Assembly (NCBI GenBank): GCA_963974125.1
Contig: CAXBCH010000009.1
Coordinates: forward strand, 1-64,000
Source: Haliea sp963974125
Lineage (GTDB): Bacteria > Pseudomonadota > Gammaproteobacteria > Pseudomonadales > Halieaceae
Length of the DNA stretch: 64,000 nucleotides
Direction: 5' to 3'
Below are positions 52,742-62,530 of this stretch, piece by piece. A program made the position numbers and the translations under genes. The notes below the pieces were generated by a model, which worked only from the letters and a program-made list of their open reading frames with translations, was not told the origin of the DNA and did no database searches. Position 1 is the stretch's first letter; every line of letters begins with the position of its first letter.

Positions 52742-53260
52742 ATGCTGCAGACAGCGCGCCTCACCATCGAGCCCCTCACCCTGGACGATGCTTCCTTTAT
52801 CCAGGCACTGCTGAACGATCCGGATTTCATCGCCCAGATCGCCGATCGCGGCATCCGCGACGAGGCCGCGGCCCGGCGCTACCTGGAGGAGGGTCCGCTC
52901 GCCAGTTATCGCGAGCACGGCTTCGGACTCTGGGCGCTGCGTCCACGCGGCGGCGGCGATGCGATTGGCATCTGCGGACTGCTGCAGCGAGAGACGCTTG
53001 CGGACGTGGATATCGGCTATGCCCTGCTGCCACAGGCCCGCGGCAAGGGATTCGCCAGGGAGGCGGCAGAGGCGGTGTTGCACTATGCGCGGGAGACTTT
53101 GGGACTGACCCGGCTGGTGGCTATTGTGGCACCGGGGAACGCGCCCTCGCGGGCGCTGCTGGAAGCGCTGGGCTTCAGGCATGAGCGCCTGGTGCAGCTC
53201 ACGCCCGAGGCCGAGAACCTCTGTCTGTACGGCTGGGAAGCCTCAGAAACGGTAGCGTAG
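52742..53260 (+). CDS. GNAT acetyltransferase
   Basis: This gene encodes 172 residues of the RimJ/RimL-like type (Acetyltransf_3), with the acetyl-CoA motif ALLPQARGKGFAREAAEAVL and a C-terminal NAPSRALLEALGFRHE. It is divergent to the MFS gene. Its 3' end overlaps that of the convergent TonB receptor by 18 bases. Confidence 0.92.
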   Translation: MLQTARLTIEPLTLDDASFIQALLNDPDFIAQIADRGIRDEAAARRYLEEGPLASYREHGFGLWALRPRGGGDAIGICGLLQRETLADVDIGYALLPQARGKGFAREAAEAVLHYARETLGLTRLVAIVAPGNAPSRALLEALGFRHERLVQLTPEAENLCLYGWEASETVA

Positions 53261-55357
53261 GCCGGCCTCGATCGAGCGCCCGGCCTCCGGCGCCACATCG
53301 CGCAGGAACGAGGTACTGAGGCGGATTTCCTCATCACCCAGATTGCGCGCGGCGAGGAACAGGGTCAGCTCGCTGGCGCCCAGCGGCAGACGGTAGTCGG
53401 CGCCCAGATCCCAGCGTGTGTAACCGTCCGTGGGCTCCTCGTTGACGCCGGCGCGGTCCTGGCTGGACGCTTCCACGACCCGGGTCCACAGCTCCAGGGC
53501 ATCGTTGCCCCAGCTCAGGCGCCCGCCGATGCGTCGCGGAGGCAGGCGCGGCACAAAGTCGCCGCTGTCCAGCTTGCCGCGGGTGACATCGCCAAATACA
53601 CCGAGCCGGAATTCACCCCCGGCAAAACTGCCGAGGCCAAACTGGCCGTTGACTTCCACGCCATAGAACTCGGCATCTTCCTGGGTATAGGCGAGTACCG
53701 GCAGCTCATCGACTTCCAGGCCGGTGTTCATCAGGGTGATGTAGTCGGCAAAGTCGTTGTAGTAGAAGGTGACTTCCAGATCCTTGTTGCCGTTGTGCCA
53801 GTGTAGCGACAGATCGACGTTACGCGACACCTCGGTGTCGAGGTCGGGGTCGCCCAGCTCGATTGCAGCGGTTGCGGCATGTTCAATCCAGTCTTCCGGG
53901 CCGCTGCCATCGACATTGGAAAACAGCTCTTCAATGGACGGCGCGCGCTCTGAGCGGGCCAACTGCATGCGCAACTGCCAGTCTTCCCCGGCATTCCAGA
54001 TGGCGGAGCCAGACAGGCTCACTGCGGTGAAGTCCTGCTTGCCCGCGCTGGCCGCGTCCGGGTCACGCTGATCGCGATCCAGCCGCAGGCCGGCCTCGAA
54101 AATCCAGTTGTCGGTGCGCCAGTCCTCGATCAGGAACAGACCCAGGTCACGGCTGTCGGTCACCGGGATGAAAGCCTCCTCGCCCAGGGCGCTGAACTCA
54201 CCGACCCTGGCCTGCAGGCCCAGGGCACCGCGAAACCCGGCAACCTCGGCGTGCACCAACTCGATCCGGGTTTCCCAGGTCTCGTTGCTGTACAGGGTGC
54301 CAACCTCGCCATCACCCTCGATCTCGGCGTGCTCGTAGTCCGTGTAGGTCACGGTACTGCGCAGGGACTCAAAACCGGGCAGGGGTTCGACCAGCTCGAA
54401 AGCGAGGTCATAGCGGGTCTGCTCGACATCGAGGCGAATACCACCTTCCTCTCCGTCTTCAGCGTGGTCATCGTCGTGGTCGTCGTGGTCGTCGTCGTGA
54501 TCTTCGTCGTGATCCGCATCGTCGTGCTCGTCATGATGACCATGTGCACCGGCGGGAATACCGTACTCGTTCTCCAGCCGGCTGACGGCAAAACCGAGCA
54601 GGCCGCGATCGAAATGATAGCTGGAGCCCAGGGTCAGGGCCCGGGTGCGGCCACCGGTGTTGTCGATAAAGCCATCGGTGGTCTCCACTTCGTCATCGTG
54701 GTCGTCATCGTGGTTGTCATCGTGGTCGTCGCGGTCGCGGGCCGCCAGTCCGGGAATGTCGAGGTTGTTCCAGTCCCGGTACAGGGCATCGATATGAAAG
54801 GCAATATTGCCGCTACCGGCGTCGACCCGCAGCACGGTAGTGTCCATGTCCGAGGCCGAATCATGACGCATCTCCGCACCGCCCTCGACGCCATCAATAC
54901 GCTGCCGCGGGATCCGGTTATCGATCACGTTCACCACTCCGCCGATGGCGCCGGCGCCGTAGAGCATGGTGGCGGGGCCGCGCAGGACCTCGATACTGTC
55001 CGCCAGAAGTGTTTCGACGGAGACTGCGTGGTCGGCGCTGACTGCCGAGGCATCGGCACTGCTGGTCCCGTTCTGCAGCACAGTGACGCGCGGGCCCTGC
55101 TGGCCCCGGATCACCGGCTGGCCCACCCCCGGGCCGAAGGAAGCATTGGCCAGGCCGGGGATATCGCCGAGGGTATCGCCGATGCTGGTGCGGGCGGCAC
55201 GGCGCAGGTCCTCACCGGTCAGCACGGTGACCGGCAGAGCGGTCTCCGCCTCCTGCTTCTGCAACGGTGCGGTAACCAACACATGTTCTAGGGGCAGCGA
55301 TTGCGCTGCCGCGTTCGCACTGGCAACTGCCAGCGCGAGAGGCATGAAACGTTTCAT
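53243..55357 (-). CDS. ZnuD-like TonB receptor with His/Asp loops
   Basis: This gene encodes 704 residues. A signal peptide (residues 1-19), a TonB-box-like start (LEHVLVTA), a plug domain (about 38-145) and a beta-barrel ending in the terminal Phe (AGLRYRF) are present. Two extracellular loops (about residues 208-223 and 271-302) are almost pure Asp/His, suited to metal capture, as in the zinc receptor ZnuD. Zinc is the most likely ligand, but sequence alone cannot exclude nickel, cobalt or copper. A small Cys/His-containing membrane protein gene lies just upstream. Confidence 0.92.
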   Translation of the reverse strand: MKRFMPLALAVASANAAAQSLPLEHVLVTAPLQKQEAETALPVTVLTGEDLRRAARTSIGDTLGDIPGLANASFGPGVGQPVIRGQQGPRVTVLQNGTSSADASAVSADHAVSVETLLADSIEVLRGPATMLYGAGAIGGVVNVIDNRIPRQRIDGVEGGAEMRHDSASDMDTTVLRVDAGSGNIAFHIDALYRDWNNLDIPGLAARDRDDHDDNHDDDHDDEVETTDGFIDNTGGRTRALTLGSSYHFDRGLLGFAVSRLENEYGIPAGAHGHHDEHDDADHDEDHDDDHDDHDDDHAEDGEEGGIRLDVEQTRYDLAFELVEPLPGFESLRSTVTYTDYEHAEIEGDGEVGTLYSNETWETRIELVHAEVAGFRGALGLQARVGEFSALGEEAFIPVTDSRDLGLFLIEDWRTDNWIFEAGLRLDRDQRDPDAASAGKQDFTAVSLSGSAIWNAGEDWQLRMQLARSERAPSIEELFSNVDGSGPEDWIEHAATAAIELGDPDLDTEVSRNVDLSLHWHNGNKDLEVTFYYNDFADYITLMNTGLEVDELPVLAYTQEDAEFYGVEVNGQFGLGSFAGGEFRLGVFGDVTRGKLDSGDFVPRLPPRRIGGRLSWGNDALELWTRVVEASSQDRAGVNEEPTDGYTRWDLGADYRLPLGASELTLFLAARNLGDEEIRLSTSFLRDVAPEAGRSIEAGLRYRF

Positions 55358-55395
55358 GGTCTACTCCTGATAGAAGAAAAGAAAAAAGTTTTTTC

Positions 55396-55695
55396 TCAGG
55401 AGTGGGCGGGGGGACCTGTGGTCTGGCGCGGCAGGTAGCGGTTGCGGGCGCGAGCGGCATGCGGTGCCGGCAACAGCAGTACCAGCAGCAGGGGGAACAA
55501 GAGCAGAGGCAGCACGCTTGCCAGCGGCACGGGCGCGGAGGTCTTGCACAGCAGACATTCCGCTGGCGCGTCACCGAGCCCGTGGGCGTGGCTTGCTTCG
55601 AGCGCCTGGACACCCGTGAGACACAGCAGAGCCAGCACCGCGATAATGCGGGCCAGGCGGCGGCTGCGGGCTTTCAGGGTGAATGGTGAGGGCAT
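55396..55695 (-). CDS. Small DUF2946-like membrane protein
   Basis: This gene encodes 99 residues. A basic start and one hydrophobic signal/anchor (ARIIAVLALLCLTGV) lead to a short HAHGLGDAPAECLLCKTS segment with His and CxxC, then a second strongly hydrophobic helix (VLPLLLFPLLLVLLLP). This is the layout of DUF2946-type proteins that accompany metal TonB receptors. It lies 38 bases upstream of the ZnuD-like gene and is probably co-transcribed with it. Confidence 0.75.
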   Translation of the reverse strand: MPSPFTLKARSRRLARIIAVLALLCLTGVQALEASHAHGLGDAPAECLLCKTSAPVPLASVLPLLLFPLLLVLLLPAPHAARARNRYLPRQTTGPPAHS

Positions 55696-55777
55696 GAATT
55701 TTACAGTACGGCAAACAGAACGATGGCGGAGTATAGCGGCTCCTCCGGCGAGCAGCCAAATTTTTCGTTACCGCACG

Positions 55778-56164
55778 TCAGGCCGACAGCTGCTCCAGCA
55801 TGGCTGCCATCTTTGCGTGCAGCAGGTTGATGCCCTTCAGCGGCCGCACCATGACCTTGAATTCGACAATCTTCCCGTCCTCATTGAAGGTAATGATATC
55901 GACCCCGTTGACGGTGATACCGTCGATATCGCAGGTAAACTCCAGCACCGCATGGGGCTCGGCAACGACCTCCTTGATGTAGCGAAAGCTGTCGTTGAAC
56001 ACCGCCATGGCACCGGTCAGGTACATGCGGGTGAGATCGCGCCCCTCCTGCGGCCGGTGCACGACCGGAGACCAGAACACGCAGTCCTCCGCCAGCAACC
56101 CGTCCAAACGCGATGGATCGCCTGATTTGACGATCTCGTGCCACTCCGCCAGTGCCTGCAACAT
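55778..56164 (-). CDS. SnoaL/NTF2-like protein
   Basis: This gene encodes 128 residues with the NTF2-like cone fold pattern: LAEWHEIVKSGDPSRLDGLLAEDCVFWSP, then RYIKEVVAEPHAVLEFTCDIDG and KIVEFKVMVRPLKG. Members are isomerases, lyases or ligand-binding proteins. It lies downstream of the hydrolase and ligase genes on the same strand and may act in the same pathway. Confidence 0.85.
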   Translation of the reverse strand: MLQALAEWHEIVKSGDPSRLDGLLAEDCVFWSPVVHRPQEGRDLTRMYLTGAMAVFNDSFRYIKEVVAEPHAVLEFTCDIDGITVNGVDIITFNEDGKIVEFKVMVRPLKGINLLHAKMAAMLEQLSA

Positions 56165-56226
56165 GGTGTCTCCCGCTTCGCTGCCAGCGGCAAAGATGCC
56201 ACTGCAAACCTGCTTTGTCCATGCAG

Positions 56227-57087
56227 TCAGCGTAGCGCAGCGAGGAAGCTGTCGATCGCGCGCCGGGACTCCGGCTCGTCCAGGGTGGGCGCATGGCCGC
56301 GGCGGGGAATCTCCGCGCTGACCAGGTCGGGCTTGCGCCGCCGCATCTCCGCCACACAGCTGGTGGCCAGGATATCGGAGTGGATGCCCCGCAGAACCAG
56401 AATCGGCAGCTCGCGGATGGATTCGAATACCGGCCAGAGGTCCGGCGGTACCGCGTTGTCGTCGCTGGCGGCCATCGGCTGGGCGATCGCCGGGTCATAG
56501 GCCGGCACTGGCTGGCCGTCCACCTCGCGATACAGGGCGCGGGTAAAGGTCAGCCAATCCTCGGCGGTAAAATCGGGGAACACATCCCCGTTGATGGCAC
56601 GGACCTGGGCCACGGCTTGCTCCCAGTCGGCAGCCGGTTGGGTCTTGCCGACATAGCCCTTGATGCGTTCCAGCCCCGCCGGATCCACCTCGGGACCAAT
56701 ATCGTTGAGAACAATGCCGTTGACCCGGGCCGGCTGCATGGCCGCCATCAGCATGGCCATCAGGCCTCCCATGGAGGTCCCCACCAGCAGGGCCTCCTGT
56801 ACCCCCTGGCCGTCCAGCAGGGTAAACATGTCCTGCACGTAGGTGCCGGGGTGATAATTGGCGGGGTTGGGGTCGTAGTCCGAGCGGCCGCGGCCGCGCT
56901 GCTCGGCTACCAGTACCCGGTAGCGCTGTGCCAGATGCGGCGCCAGGCCGGCAAAATCGGCGGCATTGCGGGTCAGGCCGTGCATGCACAGGGCCACCGG
57001 CGCACCGGGCCCGGGGCCGGCATAATCGCGCGCATACAGGCGCAGGCCATCGCTGCTGTGGTACCAGAGGTCCGTAAACTCAGTCAT
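56227..57087 (-). CDS. Alpha/beta hydrolase
   Basis: This gene encodes 286 residues. The oxyanion segment MHGLTRNAADF, the nucleophile elbow GTSMGGLMAM, an acidic residue near LRGIHSDIL and His in PRRGHAPTLDEPE complete the triad. It is close to epoxide-hydrolase/haloperoxidase-like hydrolases. It overlaps the CoA ligase gene by 8 bases (coupled translation). Confidence 0.93.
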   Translation of the reverse strand: MTEFTDLWYHSSDGLRLYARDYAGPGPGAPVALCMHGLTRNAADFAGLAPHLAQRYRVLVAEQRGRGRSDYDPNPANYHPGTYVQDMFTLLDGQGVQEALLVGTSMGGLMAMLMAAMQPARVNGIVLNDIGPEVDPAGLERIKGYVGKTQPAADWEQAVAQVRAINGDVFPDFTAEDWLTFTRALYREVDGQPVPAYDPAIAQPMAASDDNAVPPDLWPVFESIRELPILVLRGIHSDILATSCVAEMRRRKPDLVSAEIPRRGHAPTLDEPESRRAIDSFLAALR

Positions 57088-58639
57088 GCTGCAGCTCCGT
57101 AAACTGTGCGCGCAGCTCGCGCTTGAGGATCTTGCCGTTGGGGTTGCGCGGCAGGCTGTCGGCAAAGCGGACTGCCGCCAGCCGCTGTTGCTTGCCGAGG
57201 CGCGCATTGGCCCAGGCCAGCAGCTCCTCCGTACCTTCCGCGGCATCCGCTTCCGGTACCACCACCGCCAGCGGCGTTTCCCCCCAGCGGACACTGGTTA
57301 TGCCAATGACGGCGACGTCGTTGACTGACGGATGCTGCACCAGCACCGCCTCAATATCCTGGGGATAGACGTTCTGGCCACCGGACAGGATCATGTCCTT
57401 TTTCCGGTCGACAATAAACAGGAAACCATCCTCATCTACGTAGCCGATATCGCCCGAGCGCAGCCACTGCACACCCTGCCCATCGACGAATTCGGACTCG
57501 CGATTGGCGTCGTCGCGATGCCAATAGCCGGGCATGGTGATCCGCCCCCGGGAGGCAATCTCCCCGGGGCTGTTGGCGCCGAGCACGGAATCATCGTCAT
57601 CGACGATGCAAATGTCGGTGCCGATCAGCGGCTTGCCCACCGAATCCCAGCGGCCTGCGGCCTCCTCCGGCTCAAGGGTGGTAATGATACCCTCCGTCAG
57701 CCCGTACAGCTCGATGATGCCGCAGGGGAAGTGGCGGAAGATCTCCCGCTTGAGACCCTCGCGCAGGGGCGAACCGCAGCTCATCATGGCGTGCATGCTG
57801 CTGACGTCGAAGCTGCCCTGGACCATCTGCTCGCATACCCGCTGGAACTGTACCGGCACCATCGCGGTGTGGGTTATGCGCTCGCGCGCCACGGTTGCCA
57901 GAAATTCCGCCGGATCAAACCGCGCGTGTACCACCAGCGTACCGCCCGCCAGTACCGTACACAGCATCGCCACCCAGGATATGTTGGAGTACAGACCCAG
58001 GGTGAGCAGTGTGCGCGCGGCCCCGTGGTAACGCAGGGCGATAGCCAGGTCGTAGGCCCAGTCGCGGCGGGTGCGGTGACTGTGCAGGATACCCTTGGGC
58101 TGACCGGTGGTACCCGAACTGTAAATGATATTGAGCGGCGCATCCGGCGTCAGCGTCAGCGCCGGCAATGCAGCGGGTTGCCCGTCGCACAGTTCAGCGA
58201 GGCCGGTCCAGGTGTCGTCGCCGTCGCCTGCGGTGACACACAGGCGCAGGGAGTGGGACAGGGACGGCAACAGCGGCTGCAGGCGCGCCTGCTGGTCCGC
58301 GCTGACCACCAGCGCGGTGATGCCGGCATCCAGCAACATGGAGCGCAGGGCTTCATCACTGACTGACAGATTGACCGGGACCGATACCGCACCTGCGGCC
58401 AGGGTGCCGAACAGGGCCTGCACCATCGCCAGACCGTTGCTCATCACCACGCCGACGCGATCGCCGGCGACCACCCCGCGGGACCGCAGCCCATGCGCAA
58501 ACCGGTGGTTGGCCGCGGTGAACTGTGCCCAGTCAAGGCGGGTGTCCCCACAGACCAGCGCCGGCTTGTGTGCGCGCCATTTGCCGTGCAGTGCCAGAAT
58601 TTCCGGCAACAGGGGCACCGGCGCCTCAAATCCACTCAT
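57080..58639 (-). CDS. Acyl-CoA ligase (AMP-binding)
   Basis: This gene encodes 519 residues. The ATP/AMP signature YSSGTTGQPKG (173-183), the YGLTEG motif, GDIGYVDEDGFLFIVDRKKDMILSGG and the C-terminal catalytic Lys (PRNPNGKILKREL) are all present. It activates a carboxylic acid (fatty, aromatic or steroid side chain) as its CoA thioester. It follows a TonB receptor gene by 15 bases on the same strand. Confidence 0.95.
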   Translation of the reverse strand: MSGFEAPVPLLPEILALHGKWRAHKPALVCGDTRLDWAQFTAANHRFAHGLRSRGVVAGDRVGVVMSNGLAMVQALFGTLAAGAVSVPVNLSVSDEALRSMLLDAGITALVVSADQQARLQPLLPSLSHSLRLCVTAGDGDDTWTGLAELCDGQPAALPALTLTPDAPLNIIYSSGTTGQPKGILHSHRTRRDWAYDLAIALRYHGAARTLLTLGLYSNISWVAMLCTVLAGGTLVVHARFDPAEFLATVARERITHTAMVPVQFQRVCEQMVQGSFDVSSMHAMMSCGSPLREGLKREIFRHFPCGIIELYGLTEGIITTLEPEEAAGRWDSVGKPLIGTDICIVDDDDSVLGANSPGEIASRGRITMPGYWHRDDANRESEFVDGQGVQWLRSGDIGYVDEDGFLFIVDRKKDMILSGGQNVYPQDIEAVLVQHPSVNDVAVIGITSVRWGETPLAVVVPEADAAEGTEELLAWANARLGKQQRLAAVRFADSLPRNPNGKILKRELRAQFTELQHD

Positions 58640-58654
58640 GCTGCCGACTCCAGC

Positions 58655-60904
58655 CTAGAAGCGGTATTCCACCGTGGCGGTGACCGTGCGCGGCGGCGCA
58701 TAGAACACCGAGGTGTTGTCTTCCAGCCCCAGTGTCGAGGGGCAGCCGCCGGAGCCAAAGCAGTAACCCGCAGTCTTGATCAGCTCATCGGTCAGGTTCT
58801 TGCCGTGGATGCCAAACAGCCACTCTTCGTCGGCACTGAGCCAGACAATGCTGGCGTTGACGATGTCGTAGCTCTCCTGGTCGATAATGGGCACCGGTGC
58901 CTCGAACTGGGTGATGTCGCCCTTGTAGGACCAGTTCAGGTTCGCGGTGACGTCACCACCGGCAAGCCCGGTGCTGTAGATCAGGCCGACATACACCATT
59001 TCCTCCGGCGTGTTCTGCACCGCTCGCTGGCCGGACACGTCCACGCCGTTGACCTGCCAGTCCTTGATCTCGGCGTCCAGGAAGCTGAGAGCGAGCTGGA
59101 TGCTGAAACCCTGCCCCAACAGAATGTTGCCTTCCAGCTCGATACCCGAGATCTCCGCCTCGGCGGCATTGGTCACCGTGCCCACGAAGCCGTCGTTGAC
59201 GCCGTCGCCGTCACTGTCGGTGCCTACCGAGCCGGGGATCTGCATGTCCTGGTAGTCACTGTAGAACAGCGCGATGTTGGTGACCGCGCGCCCCTCCCAC
59301 CAGGTGGTCTTGTAACCGAGCTCCCAGGAATCGAGGGTTTCCGGATCAAAGCCGCGCTCGACTTCAGGGGTCGCGAAGTTGGCGCCGCGGGGATCGAAAC
59401 TGCCCGCCTTCCAGCCCTGGCTGTAGCTGGCGTAGACCGTGGTGTCATCATTCAGGGCGTAGCTGAGGTTGATCCGCGGCGAGAAGTCGGTATAGGTCTT
59501 GCTGGCTTCGTAGTCGCTGGTGGCGCCCAGGAAGATGGCGCTGTCATTGCCGAGGAACGGCGAACCGAAACCGAGATAGTTGCCGCGGAAGATATCGGCA
59601 TCGCGCGTGTCCTCGGTGTAGCGCCCGCCGACGGACAGCGACAGGGCATCGGTCAGGCGGTAGGTCGCGTCTGCGAACAGCGACCAGGCTTCCGTATCCA
59701 CGGTGCCGCCGGTGTAGGCGGTCACCGGGCCGAGCTGTCCCAGCACCACGTCGAAATCGTTGGAAGCGGTGGCATCGAGGTAATAGACACCCGCGACCAG
59801 GTTCCAGCGGTCGGCGTTGTACAGCAGCTGGAATTCCTGGCTGAACTGCTCGTTGTCGTAGATAACCGGGGCATCAAAATCCATGACCGCGAGGCCGTCG
59901 AAGTCGATCACGGATTCGGTGTAGTCTTCGCGCCAGGCACTGATCGAACGCAGGGTGGTGGTCTCGCTCAGGTTCCAGTCTACCGACAGCATCAGGCCTT
60001 CGGCATCAATCTCGTTGTTGCCGTTGATGCCCGCAGTGGACACCGATTCGGATGCACCGGCGGTGGTGTCATAGGGATTATCCAGTACCGGCACCCCGCT
60101 CACGGCGCCCGGAAACGGCCGGAAGCCGGCAACGGGATTGGTCTTGTCCTTGAGCTTGTCGTAGGCGATGCGCACCAGCCAGTCGTCATTGGGCAGCCAC
60201 TCGGCGCTGGTGCGCCAGGCGAACAGATCCTTGTCGTAGTGCTCGTCCCCGGTGGTCAGGTTCTTGCCGTAGCCGTCGCGGGTCAGCGACGCCACGGTCG
60301 CCCCGACGCGGAAGGTGTCCGTTACCGGCGCTGACACCGTGCCCACCAGGTCCATCTGGTCATAGCTGCCGACAGAGGCTTTCAGGCGCACATCAAAGTC
60401 ATCGCTGAGCCGGCGGGTCACGTACTTGATCGCCCCGCCCACCGCGTTGCGTCCGTACAGGGTGCCCTGGGGGCCGCGCAGTACCTCCACCCGCTCCACG
60501 TCATAGATGTCCAGCAGGGCGGCCTGGGGCCGGGCGATATAGACATCGTCCAGATACAGTGCCACGCCCTGTTCGAAGCCGGCCAGGGGGTCCTGCTGGC
60601 CGACACCACGAATAAAGGCGGTCAGGGTAGTGCTGGTGGCCCGCGAGGGTTCCAGGGTCACGCTGGGAATCATCTGCGCCAGCTCGCTGATATCGGTGGC
60701 CCCGCGCAGGCGCAGGGCGTCACCGGAGAGGGCGGTGACGGCGATGGGCACATCCTGCAGGTTTTCCGAACGTCGCCGGGCGGTAACCACCACTTCCTCC
60801 AGCGCCAGGGCCGGGCCGGTCTGGGCCAAAGCGGGGCTGAACTGGGTGGCCGTTGCCAGGGAAACTGCGAGGGCAATAGCGGAGCGCGGTGCGAGTGCTT
60901 GCAT
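58655..60904 (-). CDS. TonB-dependent receptor
   Basis: This gene encodes about 749 residues from the ATG at 60904, which has AAGGTG at good spacing (an upstream ATG at 60922 has none). A signal peptide ends ...PALAQ. The TonB box region is LEEVVVTARRR, the plug spans about 45-160 and the barrel ends in the terminal Phe (VEYRF). It belongs to the FyuA/CirA-like group common in marine proteobacteria that take up organic substrates rather than iron alone. Two operator palindromes lie upstream. Confidence 0.95.
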   Translation of the reverse strand: MQALAPRSAIALAVSLATATQFSPALAQTGPALALEEVVVTARRRSENLQDVPIAVTALSGDALRLRGATDISELAQMIPSVTLEPSRATSTTLTAFIRGVGQQDPLAGFEQGVALYLDDVYIARPQAALLDIYDVERVEVLRGPQGTLYGRNAVGGAIKYVTRRLSDDFDVRLKASVGSYDQMDLVGTVSAPVTDTFRVGATVASLTRDGYGKNLTTGDEHYDKDLFAWRTSAEWLPNDDWLVRIAYDKLKDKTNPVAGFRPFPGAVSGVPVLDNPYDTTAGASESVSTAGINGNNEIDAEGLMLSVDWNLSETTTLRSISAWREDYTESVIDFDGLAVMDFDAPVIYDNEQFSQEFQLLYNADRWNLVAGVYYLDATASNDFDVVLGQLGPVTAYTGGTVDTEAWSLFADATYRLTDALSLSVGGRYTEDTRDADIFRGNYLGFGSPFLGNDSAIFLGATSDYEASKTYTDFSPRINLSYALNDDTTVYASYSQGWKAGSFDPRGANFATPEVERGFDPETLDSWELGYKTTWWEGRAVTNIALFYSDYQDMQIPGSVGTDSDGDGVNDGFVGTVTNAAEAEISGIELEGNILLGQGFSIQLALSFLDAEIKDWQVNGVDVSGQRAVQNTPEEMVYVGLIYSTGLAGGDVTANLNWSYKGDITQFEAPVPIIDQESYDIVNASIVWLSADEEWLFGIHGKNLTDELIKTAGYCFGSGGCPSTLGLEDNTSVFYAPPRTVTATVEYRF

Positions 60905-60960
60905 GATGATCACCTTTTTCATTATGGGTAGTCTGGTCGACTCTGCGCTTGCGACGCAGA

Positions 60961-60976
60961 TTCAACAATTGTTGAA
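60961..60976. promoter_or_regulatory. TetR operator copy 1
   Basis: TTCAACAATTGTTGAA is a perfect 16-base palindrome, 57 bases upstream of the TonB receptor start. It shares the pattern TTCAAC-N4-GTTGAA with two other sites in this cluster. Confidence 0.82.
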
Positions 60977-60991
60977 TTCCGGAGCAAAATA

Positions 60992-61007
60992 TTCAACATT
61001 TGTTGAA
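60992..61007. promoter_or_regulatory. TetR operator copy 2
   Basis: TTCAACATTTGTTGAA, with the same 6-base arms, starts 31 bases after copy 1 (about three helical turns), so bound dimers would lie on the same face of the DNA. It also lies just before the stop of the upstream symporter gene (61011). Confidence 0.82.
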
Positions 61008-61010
61008 ATG

Positions 61011-62465
61011 TCAAGTGGGTCTTGCGGCAGGAACCGGCAGTTCAGGCTTGGGCCGGGTCAACAGCAGCCCCAACAGCCCGTAGGTCAGGGCCAGAAAAAT
61101 GGCGTAGCTGGCGGATACCGCCGGATTCTGCACCAGCCCGGAAAAAGTCAGCCCCAGGTGGGTAAACAGGCCCAGCAGGGCCGCACCCAGCACCACCCAG
61201 AGGGGAATGTGGCGCCGCACCAGCACCCCGAACAGTACCGGCACGATGGAAGCCGCCGCCAGCCCATACACGCCTTTCTGCGCAAACAGGCCGATCAGGG
61301 GCGGCGGGTTCCAGGCCAGGACCACACCGACCACACCCACCAGCACCAGGACAATGCGCGACAGCGCCAACGCGTTGTAGCGGTCACCCCAGAGGGGCTG
61401 GACGATGTCGCTGACCACCATCGCCGACAGGGACACCAGGATGCCGTCCAGGGTACTCATGCCCGCCGCCAGCAGAGTCAGGAAGATGAATACCAGCACG
61501 TACTCCCCCCACAGGGAACTGCCGAATTCATACAGCAGGTACTCCCGCACCACGGTGTCCTGCTCAGGCACCTCGAGCCCGGCCAGGCGGGCGTAAAAGC
61601 CGATCATCAGCATCAGGGAGAAAACAGTGCCGACCACCACCGTGGTGCCGATGAACTTGCCGATGTCGCGCTCGCTGCGCAGGTAGAGCACCTTGGTCAG
61701 GATATGCGGCTGCAACATCAGCGCAAACGTCACCACGAAACCGCTGACAAAGACCGAGAAGAAGTCGAAGTACAGCTCGCTGGTGCTGTTGAAGGCGCCG
61801 GCGTAGCCTGCGCCCACTCCGCGCAGCGCCGCCAGCGGATCGTCGCCAAAGTATTTCCAGCCCTGCACAAACAGGATCACCGTGATCGCCAGCATCATCA
61901 GGCCCTGCAGGGTGTTGGTGTAGGCGTGGGCGTAGGTCCCGCCCATCAACACATAGGAAAACACGAACACCAGCACCAGGATCAACGCGGTTTTCTGGTC
62001 GATGGGGAACAGGCCTGTCACCAGCAGGCTGCAGCCCACCAGGATCAGCACCACAAAGGTAATCGACAGCAGGTTGATGAAGGCGAAGAACAGGCTCAGG
62101 CCGCGGTGGTTGTAGCGGTAGAAGATCCACTGGGGAATGGTCAGGGCCTGGCTGCTCTCCCCCAGGCGCAGGAACCCGCGGGTCAGGACCAGAAACGCCG
62201 TGAGTATGCCCAGGGACCCGGCGAGACCGTAGTGCAGGTAGGCGCTGAGGCCATGGCTGTAGACGAATCCGGGATTGATCACGAACGTCGCCGTGGACGC
62301 GATCGACGCCGCCAGGGTAATGCCGATCAGGTAGGGGCTCATGTCCTTGTTGCCGATGGAGAAGCCGCGGATGTCGCGGGTGCGGCGCATGCCCACCCAG
62401 GACAACCAGAAAACCAGTACAACATAGCTTGCAGTGATCAGGTACTTGAACAGCTCGGGAGTCAT
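61011..62465 (-). CDS. Sodium:solute symporter (SSS family)
   Basis: This gene encodes 484 residues with about 13 membrane helices. IGITLAASIASTATFVINPGFVYSHGLSAY matches the SSS sodium-binding region of helix 1-2. The family moves sugars, organic acids or amino acids with sodium. It lies between the TetR gene and the TonB receptor, giving a matched outer- and inner-membrane uptake pair. Confidence 0.93.
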   Translation of the reverse strand: MTPELFKYLITASYVVLVFWLSWVGMRRTRDIRGFSIGNKDMSPYLIGITLAASIASTATFVINPGFVYSHGLSAYLHYGLAGSLGILTAFLVLTRGFLRLGESSQALTIPQWIFYRYNHRGLSLFFAFINLLSITFVVLILVGCSLLVTGLFPIDQKTALILVLVFVFSYVLMGGTYAHAYTNTLQGLMMLAITVILFVQGWKYFGDDPLAALRGVGAGYAGAFNSTSELYFDFFSVFVSGFVVTFALMLQPHILTKVLYLRSERDIGKFIGTTVVVGTVFSLMLMIGFYARLAGLEVPEQDTVVREYLLYEFGSSLWGEYVLVFIFLTLLAAGMSTLDGILVSLSAMVVSDIVQPLWGDRYNALALSRIVLVLVGVVGVVLAWNPPPLIGLFAQKGVYGLAAASIVPVLFGVLVRRHIPLWVVLGAALLGLFTHLGLTFSGLVQNPAVSASYAIFLALTYGLLGLLLTRPKPELPVPAARPT

Positions 62466-62530
62466 GGCGGGGTGCCCGTTATGGTTATGGTGTCGGTCCG
62501 GGGCGGATTCTGAACAAAATCCGCGAAACT

